Below are positions 1 through 6,078 of a stretch of 6,906 bases of DNA, in pieces. Location of the stretch: positions 1-6,906 of the forward strand of contig QNZU01000044.1 of NCBI GenBank assembly GCA_003978405.1. The letters are read 5' to 3'. Below the pieces are notes generated by a model. That model worked only from the letters and a program-made list of their open reading frames with translations. It did no database searches and was not told the origin of the DNA. This stretch comes from Sulfurospirillum sp. (GTDB lineage: Bacteria; Campylobacterota; Campylobacteria; Campylobacterales; QNZT01). Within the stretch, counting starts at the first letter, position 1. Each line of letters begins with the position of its first letter. The position numbers and the translations under genes are program-made.

Positions 1-6
1 CATAAT

Positions 7-390
7 ATGCCAAAAATTAATAAATACCAAGACATTTCAGAGATAGATAGAGAGGCTAAAAAAGATCTTATAGATAGACACTCGCCTTTTATTCACTGTG
101 CATCAACAGCAAAAGCTGGAGAGCCATTTGAAGTAACAGTTAAGATGGGAAATGAGTATACTCACCCTGATGATTTTGATCACTTTATTGAGTCAGTGAC
201 TCTATTTAACGGTGATACTAAGTTGGCTGAAGCTGTATATGTACCTGGAGCACTTGGAAACACAAAAGCTCACAATACTACAACATTTACTATCATCCCA
301 ACAGGTAAAAAATTAAATCTTGTAGCTCATGGATACTGCACAAAGCATGGTATCTGGGAGGGAACTCCAGTAGAAGTTACCGTAGAGTAA
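7..390 (+). CDS. superoxide reductase (one-iron, neelaredoxin/class II desulfoferrodoxin type)
   Basis: This 127-residue protein matches the one-iron superoxide reductase family, which reduces superoxide to hydrogen peroxide in the cytoplasm without producing oxygen. The mononuclear iron ligands (four His, one Cys) can be read off: H25 (in DRHSP), H53 (THPDD), H59 (DHF), then C111 and H114 in GYCTKHGIWE. The H-x5-H and C-x2-H spacings are those of the family, and AKAGEPFEVTV is also typical. There is no N-terminal four-cysteine desulforedoxin domain, so it is not the two-iron form. The usual Glu-Lys just before the first His is Asp23-Arg24 here. The ATG is only 6 bases into the window, so its ribosome binding site and promoter cannot be seen. 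Two hairpins follow the stop, which suggests it ends its transcript. It fits an oxygen-sensitive or microaerophilic organism. Confidence 0.93.
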   Translation: MPKINKYQDISEIDREAKKDLIDRHSPFIHCASTAKAGEPFEVTVKMGNEYTHPDDFDHFIESVTLFNGDTKLAEAVYVPGALGNTKAHNTTTFTIIPTGKKLNLVAHGYCTKHGIWEGTPVEVTVE

Positions 391-394
391 CTTA

Positions 395-416
395 CAAAAG
401 CCTATTTGGGCTTTTG
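395..416 (+). terminator. first of two tandem hairpins after the superoxide reductase gene
   Basis: A perfect 8-bp stem (395-402 with 409-416, CAAAAGCC/GGCTTTTG) with a 6-base loop begins 5 bases after the stop codon. The only T-run is the TTTT inside the right arm, so on its own it is a weak terminator. It probably works with the hairpin that follows. Confidence 0.55.
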
Positions 417-418
417 AA

Positions 419-453
419 TTAAGGGTATTTAGAGGTGCCCTTAACACTTTTTT
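419..453 (+). terminator. Rho-independent terminator
   Basis: A 9-bp stem pairs 419-427 (TTAAGGGTA) with 436-444 (TGCCCTTAA), with one T-G wobble and an 8-base loop. A six-T run follows at 448-453. This is a conventional intrinsic terminator and separates the superoxide reductase unit from the uracil-DNA glycosylase unit. Confidence 0.7.
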
Positions 454-463
454 AATGCTTCTT

Positions 464-472
464 TGCTAATAT
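464..472 (+). promoter_or_regulatory. extended -10 promoter for the uracil-DNA glycosylase unit
   Basis: TGC-TAATAT reads as an extended -10 element (TG, one base, then a hexamer one mismatch from a consensus-like form). It lies just past the terminator T-run, and there is no good -35 box, as is common in Campylobacterota. The hexamer ends 6 bases before the ATG at 479, so transcription would start at or next to the A of the start codon. The call is inference from sequence only. Confidence 0.5.
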
Positions 473-478
473 GCATAT

Positions 479-1147
479 ATGGAAAACCTTCAAAAACTAA
501 AACATCTACAAGAACTCTATAAATTAAGAGCTTTTGGATTTGATTACTACTCTAAACCAAAAGAGCCTCAAGTTGAATCGAAGTTTGATATGCAGTTGCC
601 TTCAAATTTCACAAAGTTAAAAGATATTGTACTAAATTGTTCGCTTTGTTCGCTTTCTAAAAGTAGAAAAAATATAGTTTTTGGTGAGGGTAATGAGAAT
701 GCAACGGTAATGTTTGTTGGTGAGGGACCAGGAAGTGTAGAAGATGAGACAGGAAGACCGTTTGTGGGTAGATCAGGACAGCTTTTAAGTAAAATTATAG
801 AGACTACACTTGAGCTTAAAAGAGAAGATGTATATATAGCAAATATTGTAAAATGTCGTCCACCACTAAACAGGGTACCGACAAAAGATGAAGCTCAAAC
901 TTGTCTACCATATCTTTTAAAACAGATTGAACTAATTGATCCAAAGATTATCATCACTCTTGGAGCTACTGCTTATCAATATTTAAGTGGTGATTATGAT
1001 TCTTCTATTTCCAAAATAAGAGGAGAGATAGTTGAGTTTAAAAATGCAATGTTGATGCCAACATTTCATCCCTCATTTTTACTTAGAAATCCATCGGCAA
1101 AAAGATATGTATTTAACGATATGAAAAAAGTTAAGGCTCTGTTATGA
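479..1147 (+). CDS. udg: family 4 uracil-DNA glycosylase (4Fe-4S)
   Basis: This enzyme removes uracil from DNA as the first step of base excision repair. The 222-residue protein carries the family 4 hallmarks: GEGPGSVEDETGRPFVG at 81-97 (motif 1, uracil pocket and water activation), NIVKCRPP at 122-129, and the HPS motif at 197-199 in TFHPSFLLRNP. The four cluster cysteines are C54, C57, C126 and C142, and their spacing (2, 68 and 15 residues between) is that of the family. About 50 residues precede the first Cys, longer than in thermophile enzymes; I recall such extensions in Campylobacterota homologues. No Shine-Dalgarno site precedes ATG 479, and the -10 box sits directly upstream, so the message may be leaderless. 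The next in-frame ATG is at codon 38, too close to the cluster domain to be preferred. The stop overlaps the next start as ATGA. Automated annotation often calls such genes 'phage SPO1 DNA polymerase-related'. Confidence 0.92.
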   Translation: MENLQKLKHLQELYKLRAFGFDYYSKPKEPQVESKFDMQLPSNFTKLKDIVLNCSLCSLSKSRKNIVFGEGNENATVMFVGEGPGSVEDETGRPFVGRSGQLLSKIIETTLELKREDVYIANIVKCRPPLNRVPTKDEAQTCLPYLLKQIELIDPKIIITLGATAYQYLSGDYDSSISKIRGEIVEFKNAMLMPTFHPSFLLRNPSAKRYVFNDMKKVKALL

Positions 1148-2337
1148 AAAAATCTGTTTATATTATTTTAGTTTTGGTTGTTGCTTTAAATGCATTTAAT
1201 TTTGATTTTAAGGCTCCTCCTGCGAAAGAGGAGATTATGGAACCATCGGTTTTGGGTGATGAAGTAGAGCCTAAAAAAGATAGATTTAAAACACCACAAA
1301 AACATAAGATTGAGATTGAATCAAAACCTATTGTTAATGAGGTTGAACAAGATAGTGATATCTATCATGAAAGTAAAAACTTGTATGTTATGGGTGATAT
1401 CTCATATCCAAAGATTGCACTTTTGGTTCCTTCAAAAGTGATAAAAAAGTATGCAAATTCAGTTGCTGATTCGATTTTGTCATATCTGTTATTTAAAAAA
1501 GGAAAATTTGAGTTTAAAGTATTTGATTGTGTAGATGAAAATCCAAAGCATATTATCAATCAGTTAAATGAAATTAGTGATGAAGGATTTTCACTGGTGA
1601 TTGCACCTATGACTCAAAGAGGTGCTAGATGGATTGCAAAACTTCAGACAAATTTGCTTATTTATATACCTACTGTAAATAAAAAAGAGGTTCCTGTTCA
1701 AAGTGATAACATACTATTTGGTGGGATTGATTATGAGGAGCAGATTGATAAATTATTGACTTTTGCAGGAGATAAGATAGCAATTTTTAATGACAAGAGT
1801 CCACTCTCTCAAAAGATAGCATCATTTGTAAAAAATGCTGCATTTTCTGATATTAGTTATGAAGTGATGATAAGAAGTGCCAAAGTCAATTTAAAACCTT
1901 ACCTTAAAAACAATCACAAGCTTGAAAACAGTTCAATCTTTTTGAATATGCCGATTGTAAAAACCTCTTTGATAGCTTCCCAACTGAGTGTTTATGATGT
2001 AAATTATGCGAATTTACTTTTAACTCAAATCGCATACAATCCGCTTATTTTTACCTTGACTCAAAGCAAAGATAGAAAAAAGATGTATATAGCAAACTCC
2101 ATAGGTCGAAACAATTTTAAATTAAAAGATATTAATCTTTTGTTTGGTACCAATATAGACTTTGCCTGGGTAAATTACTCTACACTATTAGGAGTGGATC
2201 ATTTTTTTAGTCAATATATCTATAAGGCTGCTCCTCTTTTAAATTATCGGATGACAAACAATCAAATTGCATATCATGTTGATATCTTAAAACCTACAAC
2301 TTCAAGTTTTAAAAAAGTTAATCTAAGTTTTAGGTAA
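1144..2337 (+). CDS. exported protein, probable type I periplasmic-binding (LpoA/branched-chain-binding-like) fold, function unknown
   Basis: I do not recognise a named family. Residues 1-17 form a signal peptide (MKK, hydrophobic core, likely cut after ALNA). No lipobox Cys is present, so it should be soluble periplasmic. Residues 20-85 are a charged, Pro- and Glu-rich linker. From about 88 the order of elements resembles a type I periplasmic-binding protein: strand KIALLVPS (90-97), helix, strand FEFKVFDC (122-129), helix, then SLVIAPMT (150-157), YIPTVNK (174-180), NILFGGIDYEEQ (189-200) and KIAIFNDKSPLSQKIA (211-226). This is the pattern of LpoA-like activators and amino-acid-binding proteins. 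The assignment is by pattern only. It starts in an ATGA overlap with the glycosylase gene, with AAGG at 1133-1136 placed 7 bases before the ATG, so translation is coupled. No functional link between the two genes is obvious. Confidence 0.8.
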   Translation: MKKSVYIILVLVVALNAFNFDFKAPPAKEEIMEPSVLGDEVEPKKDRFKTPQKHKIEIESKPIVNEVEQDSDIYHESKNLYVMGDISYPKIALLVPSKVIKKYANSVADSILSYLLFKKGKFEFKVFDCVDENPKHIINQLNEISDEGFSLVIAPMTQRGARWIAKLQTNLLIYIPTVNKKEVPVQSDNILFGGIDYEEQIDKLLTFAGDKIAIFNDKSPLSQKIASFVKNAAFSDISYEVMIRSAKVNLKPYLKNNHKLENSSIFLNMPIVKTSLIASQLSVYDVNYANLLLTQIAYNPLIFTLTQSKDRKKMYIANSIGRNNFKLKDINLLFGTNIDFAWVNYSTLLGVDHFFSQYIYKAAPLLNYRMTNNQIAYHVDILKPTTSSFKKVNLSFR

Positions 2338-2357
2338 AAGTAGTAAAACTTTTTTAA
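2309..2357 (+). terminator. possible weak terminator: AT-rich inverted repeat across the stop codon
   Basis: TTAAAAAAGTT (2309-2319) is a perfect 11-base reverse complement of 2347-2357, flanking a 27-base loop that includes the stop codon at 2335-2337. Each stem has one G-C pair, so it is unstable, but the right arm contains a six-T run at 2350-2355. It may attenuate transcription into the sugar transferase gene. Low confidence. Confidence 0.3.
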
Positions 2358-2425
2358 TAGTTGTCGATATATCATCAGAGAATAGAGTATGAAAAATTAA
2401 ATATTTTAAATTTTCTGAAAAAAAC

Positions 2426-2430
2426 AAAGG
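2426..2430 (+). promoter_or_regulatory. ribosome binding site that supports the TTG start at 2439
   Basis: AAAGG is followed by 8 bases and then TTG at 2439. The longer TTG frame opening at 2361 has only a T-run and no purine-rich site before it. The ATG at 2457 is preceded by CGACGG and A-rich sequence, a weaker match. The 2439 start also gives the family's normal length. Confidence 0.5.
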
Positions 2431-2438
2431 ATGATAAG

Positions 2439-3875
2439 TTGCGACGGTTAAAAAAAATGAAAGTTTTATCTGAGATACTTCTTCAAGTAGGTTTTGATAT
2501 TATAGCTTATTACATCAGTGCAGTGTTGGCTTACTTTGTGAGTTCATTTTTTATTGATACAGAGGCTTTCCCTCTTAGTGATTTGCTCTCTTTATGGTGG
2601 ATTCCTATTATTTTACTGCTATCGTTTGCAAATGAGAAGATCTATACACAAAGACTTCCGTTTTGGGATGAAACACAAAGAATATTTAAATATACAACGA
2701 TATCATTTTTGATTATTTTTACAATCGTATCTTTTGGGGAGTTTCATGGATCTCTTTCAAGATTGACTTTGGCAATGCTATGGTTTTTTATTATTATTAT
2801 TTTACCGCTTGAAAAATTTGCTCTAAAGCATATCATGTATAGTTTTGATTTTTATAAAAGAAAAACTCTTGTTTTAGGGGCTGGAAGTGCCGGAAAACAA
2901 GCTGTCAAGGAGATTTTTAACCAAGACTATTTGGGGCATAAGATCATCGGTTTTTTAGATGATGATGAGAAGAAGCTAGGTAAAAGTTACAAAATTAACG
3001 GCAGATCCATTAAAGTGCTTGGAAAGATAAAAGAGTTTAATGATATTGCATATCAACATGCGGCACAATCTGCAATCCTAGCTCTTCCAGATCTTCCTGC
3101 AAGAAAACTGGCAAAAATTATCGTTAAAATTCAAAAGAGGGTTAGAGAGCTTATAATAGTGCCGGAGATTCATGGTGTTTCACCTCTAAATACTGAGACA
3201 TTTCATGTGTATGATCTTGATTTGATGATGCTAAAGGTGAACAACAATGTTAGATCATCATTTAACCAGTTTGTAAAAAGAGCCTTTGATATCGTAGTCT
3301 CTATTTTGTTGTTGCCAATTTTACTTCCTGTTATTGGAATATTAGCATATTTGATCAAGAAAGAGTCACCGGGGAATGTCTTTTATGCACACAACCGTGT
3401 AGGAAGAGATGGCAAAATTGTTCCTGTGTTGAAATTTAGGAGTATGTATAGCGACTCAAAAGAGAGGCTAGAGAAACTGCTAGAGAGTGATCCTGCCATC
3501 AAGGAGGAGTGGGAGAAGAATTTTAAACTAAAAAATGATCCAAGAGTAACAAAGATTGGAAAATTTATCAGAGAGAGCTCTTTGGATGAGTTGCCTCAAA
3601 TCTTCAATGTTCTAAAGGGAGAGATGAGTCTTGTGGGACCAAGACCGGTAGTTGAAGAGGAGCTTAAAAAATATTACAAAGAGTCAGCTGAGTACTACAA
3701 GATGGTAAAACCTGGAATTACAGGGTTTTGGCAGGTGAGTGGACGAAGTGATACTGATTATGATTTTAGGGTAAAAGTTGATACTTGGTATGTCTATAAC
3801 TGGTCTTTGTGGCTTGATATTATGGTGCTTATCAAAACAGTGCGGGTTGTTCTTCTAAAAGAGGGTGCTTACTAA
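2439..3875 (+). CDS. wbaP: WbaP-type undecaprenyl-phosphate sugar-1-phosphate transferase
   Basis: This inner-membrane enzyme moves a sugar-1-phosphate (galactose or glucose in known members) from UDP-sugar to undecaprenyl phosphate, starting O-antigen or exopolysaccharide synthesis. Numbered from TTG 2439 (478 residues), about four transmembrane helices lie at 12-35, 50-64, 86-99 and 109-124. They are followed by a Rossmann-like domain with GAGSAGK (147-153) and GFLDDD (171-176), then a membrane helix near 283-306. The C-terminal transferase domain has KFRSMY (332-337), the catalytic Asp-Glu pair D383-E384 in SSLDELPQ, VGPRPV (399-404), and KPGITGFWQVSGRS (424-437). Length and dyad position agree closely with Salmonella WbaP (476 residues). 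The same frame opens earlier, at TTG 2361 (504 residues), and has an ATG at 2457, so the start is uncertain. No glycosyltransferase, Wzx or Wzy gene adjoins it, and sugar specificity cannot be read from the sequence. Confidence 0.9.
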   Translation: MRRLKKMKVLSEILLQVGFDIIAYYISAVLAYFVSSFFIDTEAFPLSDLLSLWWIPIILLLSFANEKIYTQRLPFWDETQRIFKYTTISFLIIFTIVSFGEFHGSLSRLTLAMLWFFIIIILPLEKFALKHIMYSFDFYKRKTLVLGAGSAGKQAVKEIFNQDYLGHKIIGFLDDDEKKLGKSYKINGRSIKVLGKIKEFNDIAYQHAAQSAILALPDLPARKLAKIIVKIQKRVRELIIVPEIHGVSPLNTETFHVYDLDLMMLKVNNNVRSSFNQFVKRAFDIVVSILLLPILLPVIGILAYLIKKESPGNVFYAHNRVGRDGKIVPVLKFRSMYSDSKERLEKLLESDPAIKEEWEKNFKLKNDPRVTKIGKFIRESSLDELPQIFNVLKGEMSLVGPRPVVEEELKKYYKESAEYYKMVKPGITGFWQVSGRSDTDYDFRVKVDTWYVYNWSLWLDIMVLIKTVRVVLLKEGAY

Positions 3876-3881
3876 ATTCTT

Positions 3882-3914
3882 AGTGTGAGATTAAATTCTC
3901 ACACTCAATCTTTT
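3882..3914 (+). terminator. Rho-independent terminator after the sugar transferase gene
   Basis: A perfect 9-bp stem pairs AGTGTGAGA (3882-3890) with TCTCACACT (3897-3905) around a 6-base loop, starting 6 bases after the stop codon. The tail CAATCTTTT is only moderately T-rich. It separates this gene from the promoter of the next unit. Confidence 0.7.
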
Positions 3915-3920
3915 AAACTA

Positions 3921-3949
3921 CTTTTTACTTATTGCAACTATGTTAAAAT
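3921..3949 (+). promoter_or_regulatory. promoter of the scaffold/ferritin-like/psd unit
   Basis: TGT-TAAAAT (3941-3949) is an extended -10 element whose hexamer differs from TATAAT at one position. T-rich sequence at 3921-3930 sits at -35 distance without a true consensus box. Transcription would begin near 3955-3957, giving a leader of about 17 bases that contains the ribosome binding site. It lies between the upstream terminator and the first gene, where a promoter is expected. Confidence 0.6.
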
Positions 3950-3962
3950 CCTCCTATCTTTT

Positions 3963-3970
3963 AGGGGGAA
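3963..3970 (+). promoter_or_regulatory. ribosome binding site that fixes the scaffold gene start at 3973
   Basis: AGGGGGAA ends 2 bases before ATG 3973; the AGGGGG core (3963-3968) is 4 bases from it. An in-frame ATG at 3940 is rejected, because it overlaps the -10 region and would place this site inside the coding sequence. Confidence 0.8.
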
Positions 3971-3972
3971 TT

Positions 3973-4419
3973 ATGTCTGATAGAGATGCACTCAAGGATG
4001 AATATATTGAACATATGATTCATCCCAAAAATTATGGTTCAATAGAAAATTACGATGCCAAAGGCATAGGGCAAAATCCTTATAACAATGAATTGGTAGA
4101 GATCTTTTTAAAGATCTCAGATAATCAAACAATCAATGATATCAAGTTTCAAGCAATTGGCTGTATGAGTACTATTGTAGTAGGGTCAATATTTACTGAT
4201 ATGGTAAAAGGTGAGAGTTTGGATGAAGCTTTGGATGTGGCTGAAGAGTTTTTAAAAAAAGTTCAAGATGCTCCAAAAGAGGATAGAGCATGTGCCGAAA
4301 TGGTTGCCAAAGCTTTTATGGCAGCCAAGAAAAATTATCACAACAGAGTAAGTGGCGAAAGAGAGGATGAGTATATAATGTTAATCAGCAGTGATTGTGT
4401 GGTAGAAGATGAAAAGTGA
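3973..4419 (+). CDS. IscU/NifU-N-like iron-sulfur scaffold homologue lacking the first ligand cysteine
   Basis: The 148-residue protein follows the IscU/SufU/NifU N-terminal fold, the scaffold on which 2Fe-2S clusters are built. Recognisable parts are HPKNYGSIENYD (17-28, compare NPRNVGS), IKFQAIGCMSTIVVGS (57-72, compare YGCGSAIASS), VKGESLDEAL (78-87) and the C-terminal helix AEMVAKAFMAAKKNY. Aligned to IscU, the second and third ligand cysteines remain as C64 and C107. The first is lost: the usual PACGD or PTCGD reads PYNNE, so Cys becomes N38 and the conserved Asp becomes E40. The His before the third Cys (HC in IscU) is Ala106. An extra Cys, C142, lies near the C-terminus in a 25-residue tail. 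It may be a divergent carrier or regulator rather than a normal scaffold. It heads a three-gene unit with its own promoter, and its end overlaps the ferritin-like gene by 11 bases. No cysteine desulfurase is adjacent. Confidence 0.82.
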   Translation: MSDRDALKDEYIEHMIHPKNYGSIENYDAKGIGQNPYNNELVEIFLKISDNQTINDIKFQAIGCMSTIVVGSIFTDMVKGESLDEALDVAEEFLKKVQDAPKEDRACAEMVAKAFMAAKKNYHNRVSGEREDEYIMLISSDCVVEDEK

Positions 4420-5242
4420 TCTATTTGTAAAGAAGCATGAGCTTTGGTTGAGAGTGCTTTTTGGTGCATTTAGCATAAAAGATGAGAAACTTTATGATCT
4501 TCTTTATGATTTTGCGATGATTGAGTATCGACATTTGTTGTGGTTGGGGAATGAGTTAAAGGAACAAAATATTGAGTTTGATTTTAACAGAGAACAGATC
4601 AATATCGAGTATAAAGATAATTTTGAACTATTTAACTCTCTAGTTAAGGAGTTTGAGAGTATAAAATCTCATTATGGTGATAGTGTGATGTTTGAGAGGT
4701 TTTTAAATGATGAGAGTTATTTTATACATAAGCTAGAGCTTTTACTATCAGTTGAGAAAAACAATAAAAAGATTACGGCATTTGACAAATCAAGAAAGTT
4801 AGAAGATGTAGAGTTAAATGATAAGCAGTTAAATGCTCTGATTATGTTTTTGTTTGAGGAGAGTTATAAAGAGTATGAACTGATTTTGGTATATACATAC
4901 AGCAACTTTTTTACTGACTCAAAGATGTTAAGCTCAATCTTCTTTGATCTTATCTATGAGTCACATTTCCATCTAAAATCGTTTGCGAGAATGATGAGTA
5001 ACATGGGACTTTTGGCACTCCCAAGAGTGGTGGCAAAAAGAGTATATCAGTTTGATGATCTTGTGCAGTTTTTAAATGATGGTATCAAAGAGGAGGAGGG
5101 TGCAAAAGAGCTTTGTATCAAATTGGCTAATGAGATAGATAATGAGATTTTGAGTCCATTTTTTACCTTTATCAACAATCAGGAGAGTTATCATATAGCA
5201 CTAATGCAAAAGGCACTAAAACATATTGAGGAAAATCTATGA
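4409..5242 (+). CDS. ferritin-like helical protein with E-x-x-H metal motifs, possibly two bundles
   Basis: This 277-residue, almost entirely helical protein has no signal peptide or clear membrane segment, and I do not know a named family for it. Carboxylate/His motifs of ferritin-like di-iron proteins recur: E39-Y-R-H42, E102 with H107, E150/E151 in FEESYKEYE, E184 with H186/H188 in YESHFHLKSF, E228-E230, and E259-S-Y-H262 near the C-terminus. The second half (about 140-275) shows an ordered helix A-D set (E150/151; E184+H; E228-230; E259xxH262), as in rubrerythrin-type bundles. The first half looks like a degenerate copy: F-L-N-D-ESY at 98-104 resembles F-I-N-N-Q-ESY at 254-261. Iron storage, peroxide or O2 reduction are possible roles; none is shown. 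The start overlaps the scaffold gene by 11 bases with only GTAGAAG upstream, so it probably relies on coupled translation. Its stop overlaps psd as ATGA. Confidence 0.75.
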   Translation: MKSDLFVKKHELWLRVLFGAFSIKDEKLYDLLYDFAMIEYRHLLWLGNELKEQNIEFDFNREQINIEYKDNFELFNSLVKEFESIKSHYGDSVMFERFLNDESYFIHKLELLLSVEKNNKKITAFDKSRKLEDVELNDKQLNALIMFLFEESYKEYELILVYTYSNFFTDSKMLSSIFFDLIYESHFHLKSFARMMSNMGLLALPRVVAKRVYQFDDLVQFLNDGIKEEEGAKELCIKLANEIDNEILSPFFTFINNQESYHIALMQKALKHIEENL

Positions 5243-6078
5243 CACTACTTCGTGCTACCTGGACAAATGCGATTTCAAGGGTTTTTGGTGCCTTTGCTTC
5301 AAGAAAACATCCATATCTAATACAACTTGCAATAAACAGACTCTATGTGAAATTTACTAGAGTAGATTTGAGTAAATTTGAGCCAATCTCTCACTATAAG
5401 TCTCTTAATGAACTCTTTACAAGAGAGCTAAAATACCAAAGAGAGTTTAGCAAAGATCCCACAGCAGTAATCTCTCCTTGTGACTCACTAGTGAGTGACC
5501 AAGGTAAGATAGAAGAGGGGAAAGCTTATCAAATCAAAGGATTTGATTATAGTATTGAAGAACTCCTAACTAATCATGTTGAAAAAGAGGATTTTGAACT
5601 CTTAGAGGGTGGAGATTATATCAATTTCTATCTCTCTCCTAAAGATTATCATCGATACCATGTACCGATGGATATGAAGGTTTTAAGAGTGATACATGTG
5701 CCAGGAGCTTTGTATCCGGTTAATTTCAAATACCTTAGAAAGGTTCCATCACTTTTTGTAAAGAATGAGAGAGTGATTGTTGAGGCTTTGGATATGAGTA
5801 ATAGACTCTTTTATATCGTTTTGGTTGGGGCTTTAAATGTAGGTAAAATGACACTCAATTTTGAACCTAAGATTGATACAAATATTGATCTAGTTAGAGA
5901 TATTAGGTTATTTGAATATGAAGAGGATGAAGTTGTATTAAACAAAGGTGCTGAGCTTGGGATGTTTATGATGGGTTCGACTATCGTGATGTTCTTTGAA
6001 AAAGATTTTGTTGATTTGGAAGATAAAAAAGGAAAGTCTGTTAGGTTTGCCGATGTGATAGCTACAAAGCGATCTTAG
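5239..6078 (+). CDS. psd: phosphatidylserine decarboxylase proenzyme
   Basis: This enzyme converts phosphatidylserine to phosphatidylethanolamine at the inner face of the cytoplasmic membrane, the last step in making the main zwitterionic lipid. The 279-residue proenzyme cleaves itself into beta and alpha chains and forms a pyruvoyl group from the new N-terminal serine. The signature is GST at 246-248 in MFMMGSTIVMFF: cleavage falls between G246 and S247, and the usual LGST is MGST here. The rest of the self-cleavage triad is D82 in SPCDS and H141 in YLSPKDYHRYHVP, matching E. coli D90, H147 and S254. FTREL (60-64) and GKIEEGKAYQIKG (89-101) are also family-typical. No transmembrane helix is expected. 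The start is an ATGA overlap with the ferritin-like gene, so it depends on the unit's promoter. No phosphatidylserine synthase gene is adjacent in this window. Confidence 0.96.
   Translation: MTLLRATWTNAISRVFGAFASRKHPYLIQLAINRLYVKFTRVDLSKFEPISHYKSLNELFTRELKYQREFSKDPTAVISPCDSLVSDQGKIEEGKAYQIKGFDYSIEELLTNHVEKEDFELLEGGDYINFYLSPKDYHRYHVPMDMKVLRVIHVPGALYPVNFKYLRKVPSLFVKNERVIVEALDMSNRLFYIVLVGALNVGKMTLNFEPKIDTNIDLVRDIRLFEYEEDEVVLNKGAELGMFMMGSTIVMFFEKDFVDLEDKKGKSVRFADVIATKRS

Noticed and set aside
632..660. C-x2-C pair that could suggest a zinc ribbon or rubredoxin
   Set aside because: With C126 and C142 at the proper spacing it is the 4Fe-4S site of family 4 uracil-DNA glycosylases.
1365..1559. Minus-strand 64-codon open frame
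   Set aside because: It lies wholly inside the exported-protein gene, has no ribosome binding site and shows no family features; it is a shadow frame.
2783..2804. ATT trinucleotide run
   Set aside because: It encodes a run of Ile in a transmembrane helix of the sugar transferase, and four repeats in an AT-rich genome is unremarkable.
3940..3972. Upstream ATG extending the scaffold protein by 11 residues
   Set aside because: It overlaps the -10 box and would put the strong AGGGGG site inside the coding sequence; the family-like sequence begins after ATG 3973.
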